From the NCBI RefSeq assembly GCF_023656745.1, contig NZ_JAMOKO010000001.1, positions 186,001 through 250,000 of the forward strand: a stretch of 64,000 nucleotides of DNA, read 5' to 3'. This document shows positions 17,973-26,671 of the stretch, one piece after another; the first letter of the stretch is position 1, and every line of letters begins with the position of its first letter. Below the pieces are notes generated by a model. That model ran no database searches, was not told where the DNA came from, and saw only the letters and a program-made list of their open reading frames with translations. This DNA comes from Collinsella sp. BG-O-102 (GTDB taxonomy: Bacteria > Actinomycetota > Coriobacteriia > Coriobacteriales > Coriobacteriaceae). Made by a program: the position numbers and the translations under genes.

Positions 17973-18803
17973 ATGAGCGACGAAGAGCTCAAAAAGGTTG
18001 CCAACGAGGTAAGGAAGGGCATCGTCACCGGCGTGCACGCTGCCAAGTCCGGCCATCCGGGCGGTTCGCTCGGCGCCGCCGACATCATGACCTATCTGTA
18101 CTTTGAGGAAATGAACGTCGACCCGGCCGATCCCCGCAAGGCCGATCGCGACCGCTTTGTGCTCTCCAAGGGCCATTGCGCTCCGGGCCTGTACGCCGTA
18201 CTCGCCGAGCGCGGGTTCTTCCCCAAGGAGGACCTCGAGACGCTGCGCCATATCGGCAGCCACCTGCAGGGTCACCCCAACATGAACGACACCCCGGGCG
18301 TCGACATGTCCACCGGCTCGCTCGGCCAGGGCATCTCCGCTGCCGTGGGCATGGCCGTTGCCGCCAAGCACTGGGGCGATACTTACCGCACGTACGCCCT
18401 GCTGGGCGATGGCGAGAGCGAGGAAGGCCAGGTCTGGGAGGCCGCCATGTTTGCCGGCAACCAGCAGCTCGACAACCTCTGCGTGATCGTCGACCACAAC
18501 GGCCTGCAGATCGATGGCCCCGTTGAGGAGGTCAACGACCCCATGCCGCTCGCCGACAAGTTCCGCGCCTTTAAGTTCCACGTGGTGGAGCTTGCCGACG
18601 GCAACGACTTCGACCAGATCCGCGCCGCCTTTGCCGAGGCCCGCGCTACCAAGGGGCAGCCGACCGCCATTATCGCCGAGACCATGAAGGGCAAGGGCGT
18701 CTCCTTTATGGAGAACCAGGTGGGTTGGCACGGTAAGGCCCCCAACGATGAACAGTTTGAGCAGGCCATGGCAGAGCTCACGGCCGCCGGAGAGGAGCTC
18801 TAG
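17973..18803 (+). CDS. Transketolase, N-terminal (thiamine-diphosphate) subunit
   Basis: First half of a split transketolase of the pentose phosphate pathway, transferring two-carbon ketol units. It carries the TPP/Mg motif GDGESEEGQVWEAAMFAGNQ, preceded by SKGHCAPGLYAVLAERG and the conserved HLQGHPN. It is 276 residues, the usual length for the stand-alone N-terminal subunit of anaerobes and archaea. GAAAGGAAGG precedes the ATG. The C-terminal subunit starts 2 nt after its stop, so the two are made in equal amounts. Confidence 0.95.
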   Translation: MSDEELKKVANEVRKGIVTGVHAAKSGHPGGSLGAADIMTYLYFEEMNVDPADPRKADRDRFVLSKGHCAPGLYAVLAERGFFPKEDLETLRHIGSHLQGHPNMNDTPGVDMSTGSLGQGISAAVGMAVAAKHWGDTYRTYALLGDGESEEGQVWEAAMFAGNQQLDNLCVIVDHNGLQIDGPVEEVNDPMPLADKFRAFKFHVVELADGNDFDQIRAAFAEARATKGQPTAIIAETMKGKGVSFMENQVGWHGKAPNDEQFEQAMAELTAAGEEL

Positions 18804-18804
18804 G

Positions 18805-19746
18805 ATGGCAGACGTCAAGAAAATCGCCACGCGCGCAAGCTACGGCGAGGCCCTCGTCGAGCTCGCCAACGAGCACGATGACTTTGTGGTCCTCGACGCC
18901 GACCTGGCCGCCGCCACGCAGACCGGTAAGTTTAAGGCCGCCTGCCCCGATCGTTTCTTTGATGTGGGCATTGCCGAGAGCAACCTGATGGGTGTTGCCG
19001 CTGGCATCGCAACCACCGGTCGCGTCGCCTTCGCGAGCACCTTTGCCATGTTCGCCGCTGGCCGCGCCTTTGAGCAGGTCCGCAATTCCATCGGCTATCC
19101 GCACCTCAACGTCAAGATCGGCGCCACGCACGCCGGTATTTCGGTGGGCGAGGATGGCGCCACGCATCAGTGCTGCGAGGATATCGCCCTTATGCGCGTT
19201 ATTCCCGGCATGACCGTCATCGTTCCCGCCGACGACGTCGAGGCCCGCGCCGTGACGCGCGCCGCCTACGAGTGCGACGGCCCCGTGTACATGCGCTTTG
19301 CCCGTCTGGCTTCGCCGGTCATCAACGACCCCGAGACCTACAAGTTTGAGCTGGGCCGCGGCATCGTCATGCGCGAGGGCGCCGACGTTACCATCATCGC
19401 CTGCGGTCTGATGGTCGGCGAGGCCCTCGAGGCCGCCGAGCAGCTCGCTGCCGAGGGTATCGACGCCGAGGTCATCAACATGCACACCATCAAGCCCATC
19501 GACGCCGACCTGATCGTCAAGAGCGCCACCAAGACCGGTCACGTCGTGACCGTCGAGGAGCACTCCGTGATCGGTGGCCTGGGCAGCGCCGTTGCCGACG
19601 TCCTGTGCGAGCAGTGCCCGACGCCGCTCAAGAAGATCGGCGTCAACGACACGTTCGGCGAGTCCGGCCCGGGCGCCGAGCTCCTGCACAAGTACGGCCT
19701 GGACGCCGCCAACATCGTGGCGACCACCAAGGAGTTCTTGGCATAA
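18805..19746 (+). CDS. Transketolase, C-terminal (pyrimidine-binding) subunit
   Basis: Second half of the split transketolase. It supplies the pyrimidine-binding domain (DADLAAATQTGKF; FFDVGIAESNLMGVAAGIA, with the Glu that activates TPP) and the C-terminal transketolase domain (TVEEHSVIGGLGSAVADVL). Length 313. An in-frame start exists at 18748 inside the partner gene, but 18805 has GGAGAGGAG just upstream and gives the conserved N-terminus. Confidence 0.95.
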   Translation: MADVKKIATRASYGEALVELANEHDDFVVLDADLAAATQTGKFKAACPDRFFDVGIAESNLMGVAAGIATTGRVAFASTFAMFAAGRAFEQVRNSIGYPHLNVKIGATHAGISVGEDGATHQCCEDIALMRVIPGMTVIVPADDVEARAVTRAAYECDGPVYMRFARLASPVINDPETYKFELGRGIVMREGADVTIIACGLMVGEALEAAEQLAAEGIDAEVINMHTIKPIDADLIVKSATKTGHVVTVEEHSVIGGLGSAVADVLCEQCPTPLKKIGVNDTFGESGPGAELLHKYGLDAANIVATTKEFLA

Positions 19747-19794
19747 GGCAAGGCGGATCTCAAGGACTGCTTCGCCAGTACTATGGAAACCCGG

Positions 19795-19826
19795 CAGGGG
19801 CGCTCTCTTGGAGGGCGCCCCTGTTT
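19795..19826 (+). terminator. Intrinsic terminator of the transketolase genes
   Basis: CAGGGGCGC pairs with GCGCCCCTG, followed by TTT. Confidence 0.85.
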
Positions 19827-19828
19827 CA

Positions 19829-19893
19829 GTTGCGGTGAAATAATGACTGTTTTGTCAGCCTAAAAGCTCAATTAATCCGCATTTCACTGCAAC
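19829..19893 (+). repeat. 65-bp palindromic repeat, copy 2
   Basis: Ends GTTGCGGTGAAAT and ATTTCACTGCAAC; the interior is unlike the other copies. It directly follows the transketolase terminator. The minus-strand gene at 19868-20599 ends inside it, so its last codons and stop are supplied by the repeat. Confidence 0.8.
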
Positions 19894-20599
19894 TTTCGAA
19901 AGCGTTCCCGCTTGTGCTGGCTCCGTCGCGACGATTGATTGCGGCTTGGCACAGTGCAACGACATCGGGGGCATCGCTGCCTCGGTATGTCATGGCGAGC
20001 AAAGCGGCATCATAGATTTCGTCATTGGTCACATCGGCGGCATCAATGGGGCAGAAGGTGAGAATTGAATCCTGTTCTGCAAGCTCGGCCAGATCGATCG
20101 TTTCACCCATGGCAAAGGCATCATCGAGGACGAGTGTGGCACTCGTGCATGGAATTTGATAGATCGTGCCATCCGCAGCGATAGGGGAACCTGCTGCCTC
20201 GAGCGTGTAGACACCTTGTATGAGATTGATGCCAGAGCCATCGGAGGCGACGAACTCAATTCTGTCGACCGTTATTCCGTCGATGGTCTTGCCCGTAATG
20301 TGTATCGGAACGCGCGATGCCCCGTTATCGGTGTCCCAGCCCGCAGCCGCGACATCCAGCACAATGGCGTGCTCCGAATGGGCGGATACGAAGTGCGACA
20401 ACACCTGCCGCAGATGAAGGCCCATACAGCTACCGCCGACAATGCCAATTACCAGCATGCAGGTAAGGATGATCGCAACGTGGTTCCGAGGCTTTACCCG
20501 AAGCTCAGAATCAGCAGAGATGCCATTGACGGCAGCCCCGCACGCTGTGCAGTACCTCACGCCATCGCGCAACTCAGCTCCACAATAAGGACAATTCAT
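19868..20599 (-). CDS. Zinc-ribbon membrane-anchored protein of unknown function
   Basis: A 243-residue protein. It opens with a zinc ribbon, MNCPYCGAELRDGVRYCTACG (two CxxC pairs), followed by one membrane segment (about residues 40-60, VAIILTCMLVIGIVGGSCMG) and an extracellular domain of about 180 residues that I do not recognise. This architecture is common among uncharacterised Gram-positive membrane proteins. I chose the ATG that places CPYCG at the N-terminus; another ATG at 20617 has AGGA upstream and is possible. The C-terminal residues are encoded by a 65-bp repeat, suggesting the original end was altered. Confidence 0.7.
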   Translation of the reverse strand: MNCPYCGAELRDGVRYCTACGAAVNGISADSELRVKPRNHVAIILTCMLVIGIVGGSCMGLHLRQVLSHFVSAHSEHAIVLDVAAAGWDTDNGASRVPIHITGKTIDGITVDRIEFVASDGSGINLIQGVYTLEAAGSPIAADGTIYQIPCTSATLVLDDAFAMGETIDLAELAEQDSILTFCPIDAADVTNDEIYDAALLAMTYRGSDAPDVVALCQAAINRRDGASTSGNAFESCSEMRIN

Positions 20600-20805
20600 A
20601 CTGGCCCCCACAACCATAGATGTTCCTATCGAGGCCACTGTAAATCGACAATCCAAATCCAAGTTGCGCAACAATCAAATCAAGCCCATTTCAAGCAAGA
20701 GCTTCCTCCGGGAAGCGGGCCCATCCCAACAAAGTGCAATTCAGACCCTCCCAAGCATGCATTTGCTGCACCTAATAGAAACGCGGCGACTCCTTAGTAG
20801 CCGCA

Positions 20806-20928
20806 GGCCACGCACAGGGTTACCTCCCAAATCTTTCCGCAGGACGGAGGAGTCCCCGCAGCGCGAAGCGCACAGCGGGGACTCCGACATGTCCGAGGAC
20901 GATTTGGGAGGTAACCCTGTGCGCGGCC
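20806..20928. repeat. 123-bp perfect-like long hairpin
   Basis: Outer arms GGCCACGCACAGGGTTACCT... (20806-20833) and its reverse complement (20901-20928) differ at one position in 28. Inner arms GGAGTCCCCGC and GCGGGGACTCC (20849-20859 and 20875-20885) enclose GCGCGAAGCGC, which itself folds. No open frame is credible. It lies upstream of ftsE; it may be a miniature transposable element or a structured RNA. Confidence 0.6.
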
Positions 20929-21031
20929 GGTGAGACCAAAACCCCGCCATGCTTCTTATGTGCAGCGAAGTTAATGCTGCTAAAATACAAAGCGCTCATG
21001 TAGTTTAAACGTACGACGATAAGGAGCACCA

Positions 21032-22252
21032 GTGGGTAACCACTTCCGTACCTCCGGTGCGGGCGATGACGCCCCCAAGACGCAGCCAGGCGCCGCGGGC
21101 ACTCGTTTCGCCACCCCGGATTCAGAGGATCAGCTGTTTAGCCCGATCCCCGCACAGCCGGCAGATCAGGCACAGCCGGCATCAGATCCCTTTGCCTACA
21201 ATCCCACCAATGATGTCGAGCTTTCCGAGGCCGCGGGTTTTGAGCCCGTGCAGAAGGTGACCGCTCGCGTGGATCAGCCCCAGGCGGACACTGTCGCGCC
21301 GCAGCCTGTCATGGCCGGTATTCCCGATCCCATGGCTCCTGCGACTCCGGCGCCACAGCCTGCGCAGTCCGGCCTTTTTGCCGGTATTCCCGATCCTACG
21401 CAGCCCGCGGCTCCCGTAGTCGAGAGCGATCAGGCCGCCGAGGTCGCAAGCCTCGACAATGCGCTCAACAACCCCGACTTTACGTCGGTGTTTGCGCCCA
21501 TCGATCCGCAGGCCAGCCGCAAGAAGATGGCCAAGCAGGCCGGTGTCGAGCCCGTCATCCTCATGGAGCACGTCACCAAGATCTACCCGGCACAGCCCAA
21601 CAAGCCCGCGCTCGACGACATCAACATCGAGATCTATCCTGGCGAGTTTGTCTTCTTGGTCGGTCACTCCGGCTCGGGTAAGACCACGCTGCTGTCGACG
21701 CTCAACCGCGACGTCAAGCCGACGAGCGGCCGCATTTTGGTCGCCGGCCAGGACCTTATGAAGATCAAGAACCGCAAGGTTCCGTTTTTGCGTCGCCAGA
21801 TCGGTGCCGTGTTCCAGGACTTTAAGCTCCTGCCGCAGAAGACCGCCTATGAAAACGTGGCGTTTGCCCTGCAGTGCATCGGCAAGCCCAAGGGCGTCAT
21901 TCGCAGCCAGGTGCCCGAGGTGCTTCGCCTGGTCGGTTTGGCCGATCAGATGGACTCTCTGCCCGATCAGCTGTCCGGTGGCGAGCAGCAGCGCGTCGCC
22001 GTTGCCCGCGCTATGGTCAACCGTCCGCCGCTGCTTATCTGCGACGAGCCCACGGGCAACCTCGACCCCGCGATTTCGCTGGGCATCATGAAGCTGCTCG
22101 AGCGCATTAACCGTACCGGCACCACCGTGATCGTCGCCACGCACGACCGCGAGATGGTCGATAGCATGCACCGTCGCGTGATCGCCCTCGAGGGCGGCCG
22201 CGTAATCCGCGACCAGGAGAGGGGAGGTTACGGCAACTATGGCACCAACTAA
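21032..22252 (+). CDS. ftsE: Cell division ATP-binding protein FtsE with long N-terminal extension
   Basis: ATPase of the FtsEX complex, which activates peptidoglycan hydrolases at the septum. The ABC domain occupies about residues 175-406: Walker A GHSGSGKTT (211-219), Q-loop GAVFQDFKLLP, signature LSGGEQQRVAVARA, Walker B LLICDEPTGNLD and the H-loop ATHD. The first roughly 174 residues are a Pro/Ala/Gln-rich, likely disordered extension with two GIPDP motifs; FtsE is normally about 225 residues. The start is a GTG with AAGGAG upstream. It overlaps ftsX by 14 nt. Confidence 0.93.
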   Translation: MGNHFRTSGAGDDAPKTQPGAAGTRFATPDSEDQLFSPIPAQPADQAQPASDPFAYNPTNDVELSEAAGFEPVQKVTARVDQPQADTVAPQPVMAGIPDPMAPATPAPQPAQSGLFAGIPDPTQPAAPVVESDQAAEVASLDNALNNPDFTSVFAPIDPQASRKKMAKQAGVEPVILMEHVTKIYPAQPNKPALDDINIEIYPGEFVFLVGHSGSGKTTLLSTLNRDVKPTSGRILVAGQDLMKIKNRKVPFLRRQIGAVFQDFKLLPQKTAYENVAFALQCIGKPKGVIRSQVPEVLRLVGLADQMDSLPDQLSGGEQQRVAVARAMVNRPPLLICDEPTGNLDPAISLGIMKLLERINRTGTTVIVATHDREMVDSMHRRVIALEGGRVIRDQERGGYGNYGTN

Positions 22253-23159
22253 CGTGGGCTATTCGCTCAAAGAGGCTATCAGCCACTTCTTCCGTAACTG
22301 GACCACCTCGCTCGGCGCCGTCATCACGATCTTCCTTTCGCTGTTTATCATCGGCCTGTTCATTATGGGTTCCGCGATGCTGAACTCCGTGATCGGTACC
22401 GTCGAGGATCAGGTTGTCATCAATGCCTTTATTAGCGATGACGCCGATCAGGCAGACGTCCAGGCCTTTGAGGCCGAGCTCAAGACGTGGAGCAACGTCA
22501 AGTCCGTGACCTATAAGGATAAGGACGACGCGCTGGCCGAGTACACGAGCAAGATGTCGGGCAACGCCGACGCCACCATGAGTGCGCTCGACGGCCAGAA
22601 CCCGCTGCCCGCCTCGTTTGCGATTGAGATGGACGATCCGTCTCAGGTCGAGAGCACGGCCAAGAAGCTCAAGAAGAACGCCGACTTCCAAAAGATCGCG
22701 GACGACGGCGACGTCAACGCGAGCGTGCTGTATGGCCAGGAGGAAGTGAGCCGCCTGTTCCAGGTAACCAACTACATCCGTATCGCCGCCGTGGTGCTCG
22801 TCGGTCTGCTGACCTTTATCGCGTTCATCTTTATCAACAACACGATTCGCCTGTCCATTACGGCGCGTCGTCGCGAGATTGCGATTATGCGCCTGGTGGG
22901 CGCCAGCAACGGCTTCATTCGCGGGCCGTTCATTACCGAGGGCGTGCTGCAGGCCATTCTGGGCTCGCTGCTTTCCATCGGTGTTTTGGAGTTGCTGCGC
23001 AACCTGCTGGTTCCGCGCCTGCAAGAGAGTGTTGGCTGGATGTCGTTTACGCTGCCGATGCAGTACTATCTGGTGACCTACGCCGCACTGATTCTTGTCG
23101 GCGTGATCATCGGCCTCTTTGGCTCTGCCATCGCCATGCGCCGTTATCTGCGCGTGTAA
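22239..23159 (+). CDS. ftsX: Cell division permease-like protein FtsX
   Basis: Membrane partner of FtsE. It has the N-terminal segment TTSLGAVITIFLSLFIIGLF, a large extracellular domain (about residues 55-175) that contacts cell-wall hydrolases or their adaptors, and three further membrane segments. Between these lies RREIAIMRLVGASNGFIRGPF, the conserved cytoplasmic coupling region. Length 306. The GGAGAGGGGAGG site is inside the end of ftsE. Confidence 0.94.
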   Translation: MAPTNVGYSLKEAISHFFRNWTTSLGAVITIFLSLFIIGLFIMGSAMLNSVIGTVEDQVVINAFISDDADQADVQAFEAELKTWSNVKSVTYKDKDDALAEYTSKMSGNADATMSALDGQNPLPASFAIEMDDPSQVESTAKKLKKNADFQKIADDGDVNASVLYGQEEVSRLFQVTNYIRIAAVVLVGLLTFIAFIFINNTIRLSITARRREIAIMRLVGASNGFIRGPFITEGVLQAILGSLLSIGVLELLRNLLVPRLQESVGWMSFTLPMQYYLVTYAALILVGVIIGLFGSAIAMRRYLRV

Positions 23160-23182
23160 GCGCTGCGGATATGCCGTCTGCA

Positions 23183-23217
23183 ACGGGTCGTCCCTTTCCA
23201 GGGGCGGCCCGTTTTTT
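23183..23217 (+). terminator. Intrinsic terminator of ftsEX
   Basis: ACGGGTCGTCCCT pairs (with G-U pairs) with AGGGGCGGCCCGT across TTCC, followed by TTTTT. Confidence 0.85.
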
Positions 23218-23301
23218 GATCCCTAGGGGACGGAGGAAAACGGATCACTTAGGGGGTCGGTCGATTCGAGTGATCCGCAATCCTGCCGTCCCCTAGGGAT
23301 C
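23218..23301. repeat. 84-bp palindrome
   Basis: Outer arms GATCCCTAGGGGACGG and CCGTCCCCTAGGGATC are perfect; inner arms CGGATCACT and AGTGATCCG add to the stem. It follows the ftsX terminator directly. Fragments of the outer arm (GTCCCCAAGGGATCATTTGG) recur at 5826-5845 and near 34983. Confidence 0.65.
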
Positions 23302-23352
23302 ATTTGGGTAGACTCTTGGGGTGTAAACGGCTATCGATAGTAAGGAGGCGCC

Positions 23353-25488
23353 ATGGGGCGCAATAACAAACATAAGCGTAGCGCACGCAATAAACGCGGG
23401 CCGGTGCGCAGCGAGCGTCGCCCGAGCATGACTGGCCGCGTTCAGCTCCATGAGCACAGCGCTTATGTCGTGACCGACAACGGCGATTACAAGGTCATGG
23501 GTCGCGGTAAGCGTGAGATTATGGACGGCGATACCGTGGCCGTAAGCATCAAGGCGGGACCGCGCGGCGATCGTCGTGCCGTGATCGAGGGCGTCATCGA
23601 GCGCGCCGCCATCAGCGTGGTGGGTACGTATCAGACGGCCGGCCCGCTTGGCGTGATCGAGCCGCTCGATTCGCGTCTCAAAGCCGATTTCTTTATTTTG
23701 CCCGAGGACACTTCGGCGGAGCGCCTGGGCGTGCATCCTGGCGATGTCGTCGTCGCACGCATTCTGGCCTACCCGACGCGCTTGGAGTCGGGCACGGTGA
23801 CTCTTGAGCGCCGTATCGGCGGCGACGATGCGCCCGATCTGGGCGTCCAATATGTTATGGCGCGCTATGGCTATACCGACAGCTATCCCGAAGCGGCTCT
23901 GGCAGAGGCAGAGGCGCTTTCGCTCGATGTGGCTGCAGCGCTTAAAGACCCGCTTCGTCGTGACCTGCGCGATCGCTTTGTCATCACCATCGACCCGGTC
24001 GATGCGCGCGACTTTGACGATGCCATCTCGCTCGAGCGCACGCCCGAGGGCGGCTATAAGCTGGGCGTACATATTGCCGATGTTTCGCACTATGTTGCCT
24101 GGGATGGGCATATCGACCTGGAGGCCCGCCATCGCACGACGTCGGTGTACCTTGCCGATCGCGTGCTCCCCATGCTGCCCGAACGCTTGTCGAACGATTT
24201 GTGCTCGCTGCGTCCTGACGAGGACCGCTTGGCGTTTACCGTCGACATCGAGCTCGACGCGCAGGGCCGTGTGCGCCATTATGACCCCTATCCCAGTGTG
24301 ATTCGCTCGCGTGTGCGTATGGACTATGACGGTGCCGAGGCGCTGCTGGTGCGTGCCGGCGCAGTTGAGTATTCCGTGTTGGAGGGCGCTGCGGAGGATG
24401 TCGCTGCGGCCGAAGCCTCGCGCGAAAAAGCGCTCGAGCGCGGGCTTGCGTGCGAGGACACTGCTCACAGCTGTAACGTTGACCTGGCCGATTTCCTGGT
24501 CGCCGCAAACGAACTCGCGGAGCTTCGGCGTCGCATACGTCGCGCACGCGGTTCGGTCGACTTTGATACGGCCGAGATTCGCGCGCTGCTGGATGAGGAC
24601 GGCGTGCCCGTGCAGATTGTGGCACGCGAGCGCTCCTGCGCAACCTCGCTTATCGAGGAGGCAATGCTGCTGGCTAACGAGTGCGTCGCCGAGTGGCTGG
24701 CCGACCGCGATATCGAGGCGTGCTATCGCGTGCACGATGACCCCAGCCCCGACAGTCTGCACGGTGCTGCTGCGGCGCTGGCGCAGCTCGGTATCATCGA
24801 TGATCGCCGTGCGGCGGGCATTACCCTGGGAAGTCCAGACGAGTTGCAGGCGACGGTTGACGCTGCTGCCGGCACGGCTAACGCGCCACTCGTCAACACG
24901 CTCCTTTTGCGCAGTATGCAGCGTGCGTTGTATAAGCCTCGCAACGAGGGCCACTTTGCGCTCGCCGCGCCGTGCTACTGCCACTTTACAAGCCCCATTC
25001 GCCGTTATCCCGATCTGGTGGTGCATCGCGTACTCAAGCTGCAGCTGGCATACGAGCAGCTGGGTGGAAAAGACGCCTTGGTGCGTACGCCGAGGCTGAT
25101 CGGAAAAGGCCGAGAGTCGCTTCCGCGCATCCTGCCGCAAATCTGCCGCGCGTGCAGCGATGCCGAGCGTGCGGCCGACGCTGCCAGCCATGCGACGCAA
25201 AAAATCAAGATTGCGCAGTACTACGAGGATCGCCTGGGCGAGCGCTATGCCGGAACGGTCTCATGGGTCAGCAGCATGGGGCTATTTGTGCGCCTTGATC
25301 TAACGCAGGTCGAGGGACTGGTTTCCATTAAGAGTTTGGGTAACGAGTGGTTTGAGTTTGACGAGGACGCGCTCACGTTGACGGGTGCCGACACGGGGCG
25401 TCGTTTTGAGTTGGGGCAGCGCGTGATCATCGAGGTCTCGCGCGTCAACACGACTCGCGGACATTTGGACTTTAAGCTCATTCATTAA
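23353..25488 (+). CDS. rnr: Ribonuclease R
   Basis: Processive 3'-5' exoribonuclease that degrades structured RNA. The N-terminus is short and basic, then come cold-shock-like OB folds. The RNB catalytic domain has TIDPVDARDFDDAISLE with the clustered aspartates that bind magnesium, YVAWDGHIDLEA and HFTSPIRRYPDLVVHR. The C-terminus is an S1 domain (YAGTVSWVSSMGLFVRLD). Length 711. GTAAGGAGG precedes the ATG. RNase R usually works with SmpB-tmRNA; smpB is 8 kb away (33489) and no tmRNA gene was recognised here. Confidence 0.95.
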   Translation: MGRNNKHKRSARNKRGPVRSERRPSMTGRVQLHEHSAYVVTDNGDYKVMGRGKREIMDGDTVAVSIKAGPRGDRRAVIEGVIERAAISVVGTYQTAGPLGVIEPLDSRLKADFFILPEDTSAERLGVHPGDVVVARILAYPTRLESGTVTLERRIGGDDAPDLGVQYVMARYGYTDSYPEAALAEAEALSLDVAAALKDPLRRDLRDRFVITIDPVDARDFDDAISLERTPEGGYKLGVHIADVSHYVAWDGHIDLEARHRTTSVYLADRVLPMLPERLSNDLCSLRPDEDRLAFTVDIELDAQGRVRHYDPYPSVIRSRVRMDYDGAEALLVRAGAVEYSVLEGAAEDVAAAEASREKALERGLACEDTAHSCNVDLADFLVAANELAELRRRIRRARGSVDFDTAEIRALLDEDGVPVQIVARERSCATSLIEEAMLLANECVAEWLADRDIEACYRVHDDPSPDSLHGAAAALAQLGIIDDRRAAGITLGSPDELQATVDAAAGTANAPLVNTLLLRSMQRALYKPRNEGHFALAAPCYCHFTSPIRRYPDLVVHRVLKLQLAYEQLGGKDALVRTPRLIGKGRESLPRILPQICRACSDAERAADAASHATQKIKIAQYYEDRLGERYAGTVSWVSSMGLFVRLDLTQVEGLVSIKSLGNEWFEFDEDALTLTGADTGRRFELGQRVIIEVSRVNTTRGHLDFKLIH

Positions 25489-25517
25489 CCGGCACGGAGT
25501 GAGTATCGGCAGAGCGT

Positions 25518-25547
25518 AGAGGGCGGTCTTTCGGGGCCGCCCTCTTT
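25518..25547 (+). terminator. Intrinsic terminator of rnr
   Basis: AGAGGGCGG pairs with CCGCCCTCT, followed by TT. Confidence 0.8.
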
Positions 25548-25666
25548 GCGTGTCTCTTGATTACCCTGCCATGAGCTCGGCCTCTTCTTCATATGCTTTT
25601 GGGAGATAGGACCTACCAAAACAAACCTGTCCCTATTTGGCGGGTTTACGAGAGAGCGGGGATGTT

Positions 25667-26272
25667 GTGGCAACGGTGTACGGGTATGCGCGGGTGAGCT
25701 CGCGTGATCAAAATCTGAATCGGCAGCTGGATGCGCTGGGTGCCTATGGCGTGGAACCGGCGAACATCTTTGCCGACCATGCGAGCGGTAAGGACTTTGA
25801 TCGCCCTCGGTATCGGGAACTGCTTCATGTCTTGGCTTCCGGTGACGTGTTGGTGGTGCTTTCCATCGATCGGCTGGGTCGAAACTACAGCGAGATACTC
25901 GAGGAATGGCGTCGTATAACCAAGGAACTTGGTGCGGCCATCGTTGTGCTGGATATGCCGTTGCTCGATACGCGTGCGAGAGATTGCGGCGGATCGGATG
26001 TGACCAGCACGCTGATCGCCGATATCGTTTTGCAGCTGTTGAGTTACGTAGCGCAGGTGGAACGAGAGAACATCCACCGTCGTCAGGCGGAGGGAATCGC
26101 GGCGGCGCGGGCACGCGGCGTGCGTTTTGGTCGACCCCGCAAGCCGTGCCCTCCGCAATTTGAACGAGTGCGCGATATCTATGAGGCGGGCAATATTACC
26201 CGGAGTCAGGCGGCAAAGCGCCTAGGTGTGTGCGTGGGGACCTTCGATCGCTGGATGCGCGAGACGGAGTAG
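25667..26272 (+). CDS. Serine recombinase (resolvase/invertase family)
   Basis: Small site-specific DNA recombinase of about 201 residues. The N-terminal catalytic domain has YGYARVSSRDQNLNRQ with the nucleophile probably Ser11, then VVLSIDRLGRNYSEI and the long E-helix region. The C-terminal HTH is ITRSQAAKRLGVCVGTFDRWM. It resembles Hin/Pin invertases and transposon resolvases. No inverted recombination sites or transposase were recognised beside it, so its substrate is unknown. Start is uncertain: GTG 25667 behind GCGGGGAT is preferred over TTG 25637. It looks like an orphan or the remnant of a mobile element. Confidence 0.85.
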   Translation: MATVYGYARVSSRDQNLNRQLDALGAYGVEPANIFADHASGKDFDRPRYRELLHVLASGDVLVVLSIDRLGRNYSEILEEWRRITKELGAAIVVLDMPLLDTRARDCGGSDVTSTLIADIVLQLLSYVAQVERENIHRRQAEGIAAARARGVRFGRPRKPCPPQFERVRDIYEAGNITRSQAAKRLGVCVGTFDRWMRETE

Positions 26273-26671
26273 GGGTGCCGGGGATGCGGGCTCAGCGACT
26301 ACCGCCGCCTATCCCGACCCGCTTGCCCCCGTTCGCATATGGATGGGCACCAACATCCGTCGTGTCGCCCATACCGTAGAGTTCTTCTTTGTTGGGCTGT
26401 TTGCCTCGTTGGCGGCGGTGTGCTTGGATAAGCGCATAACCTGTCCCATTGGCGCCCACGCGAGACGCTGTTAACAACCCTGTTACGAATAATGCGACCT
26501 TGATGAATCATTTTGTGTCGCGCGTATTTCCGAGCGGTCGGATTTGAGGGGCGAGTGGTAGAATGCCCGCCCTTTGTGCGCCATGATGCGGCACAATGTA
26601 CCGTAAAAGCTGTTTATATCCGGTACGAATCGTTCGTTGGTCTTTAATTCTTCTCAACGGAGGTGTTTGAG
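26273..26671. other. Intergenic region before murR
   Basis: About 400 bp without a credible gene. The distal half is AT-richer and is expected to hold the murR promoter and possibly its own operator, but I could not fix either. The proximal part shows no repeat I recognise. Confidence 0.4.

Noticed and set aside
23353-25488. RNase II instead of RNase R
   Set aside because: The short basic N-terminus leaves some doubt, but the 711-residue length and S1-terminated layout favour RNase R.
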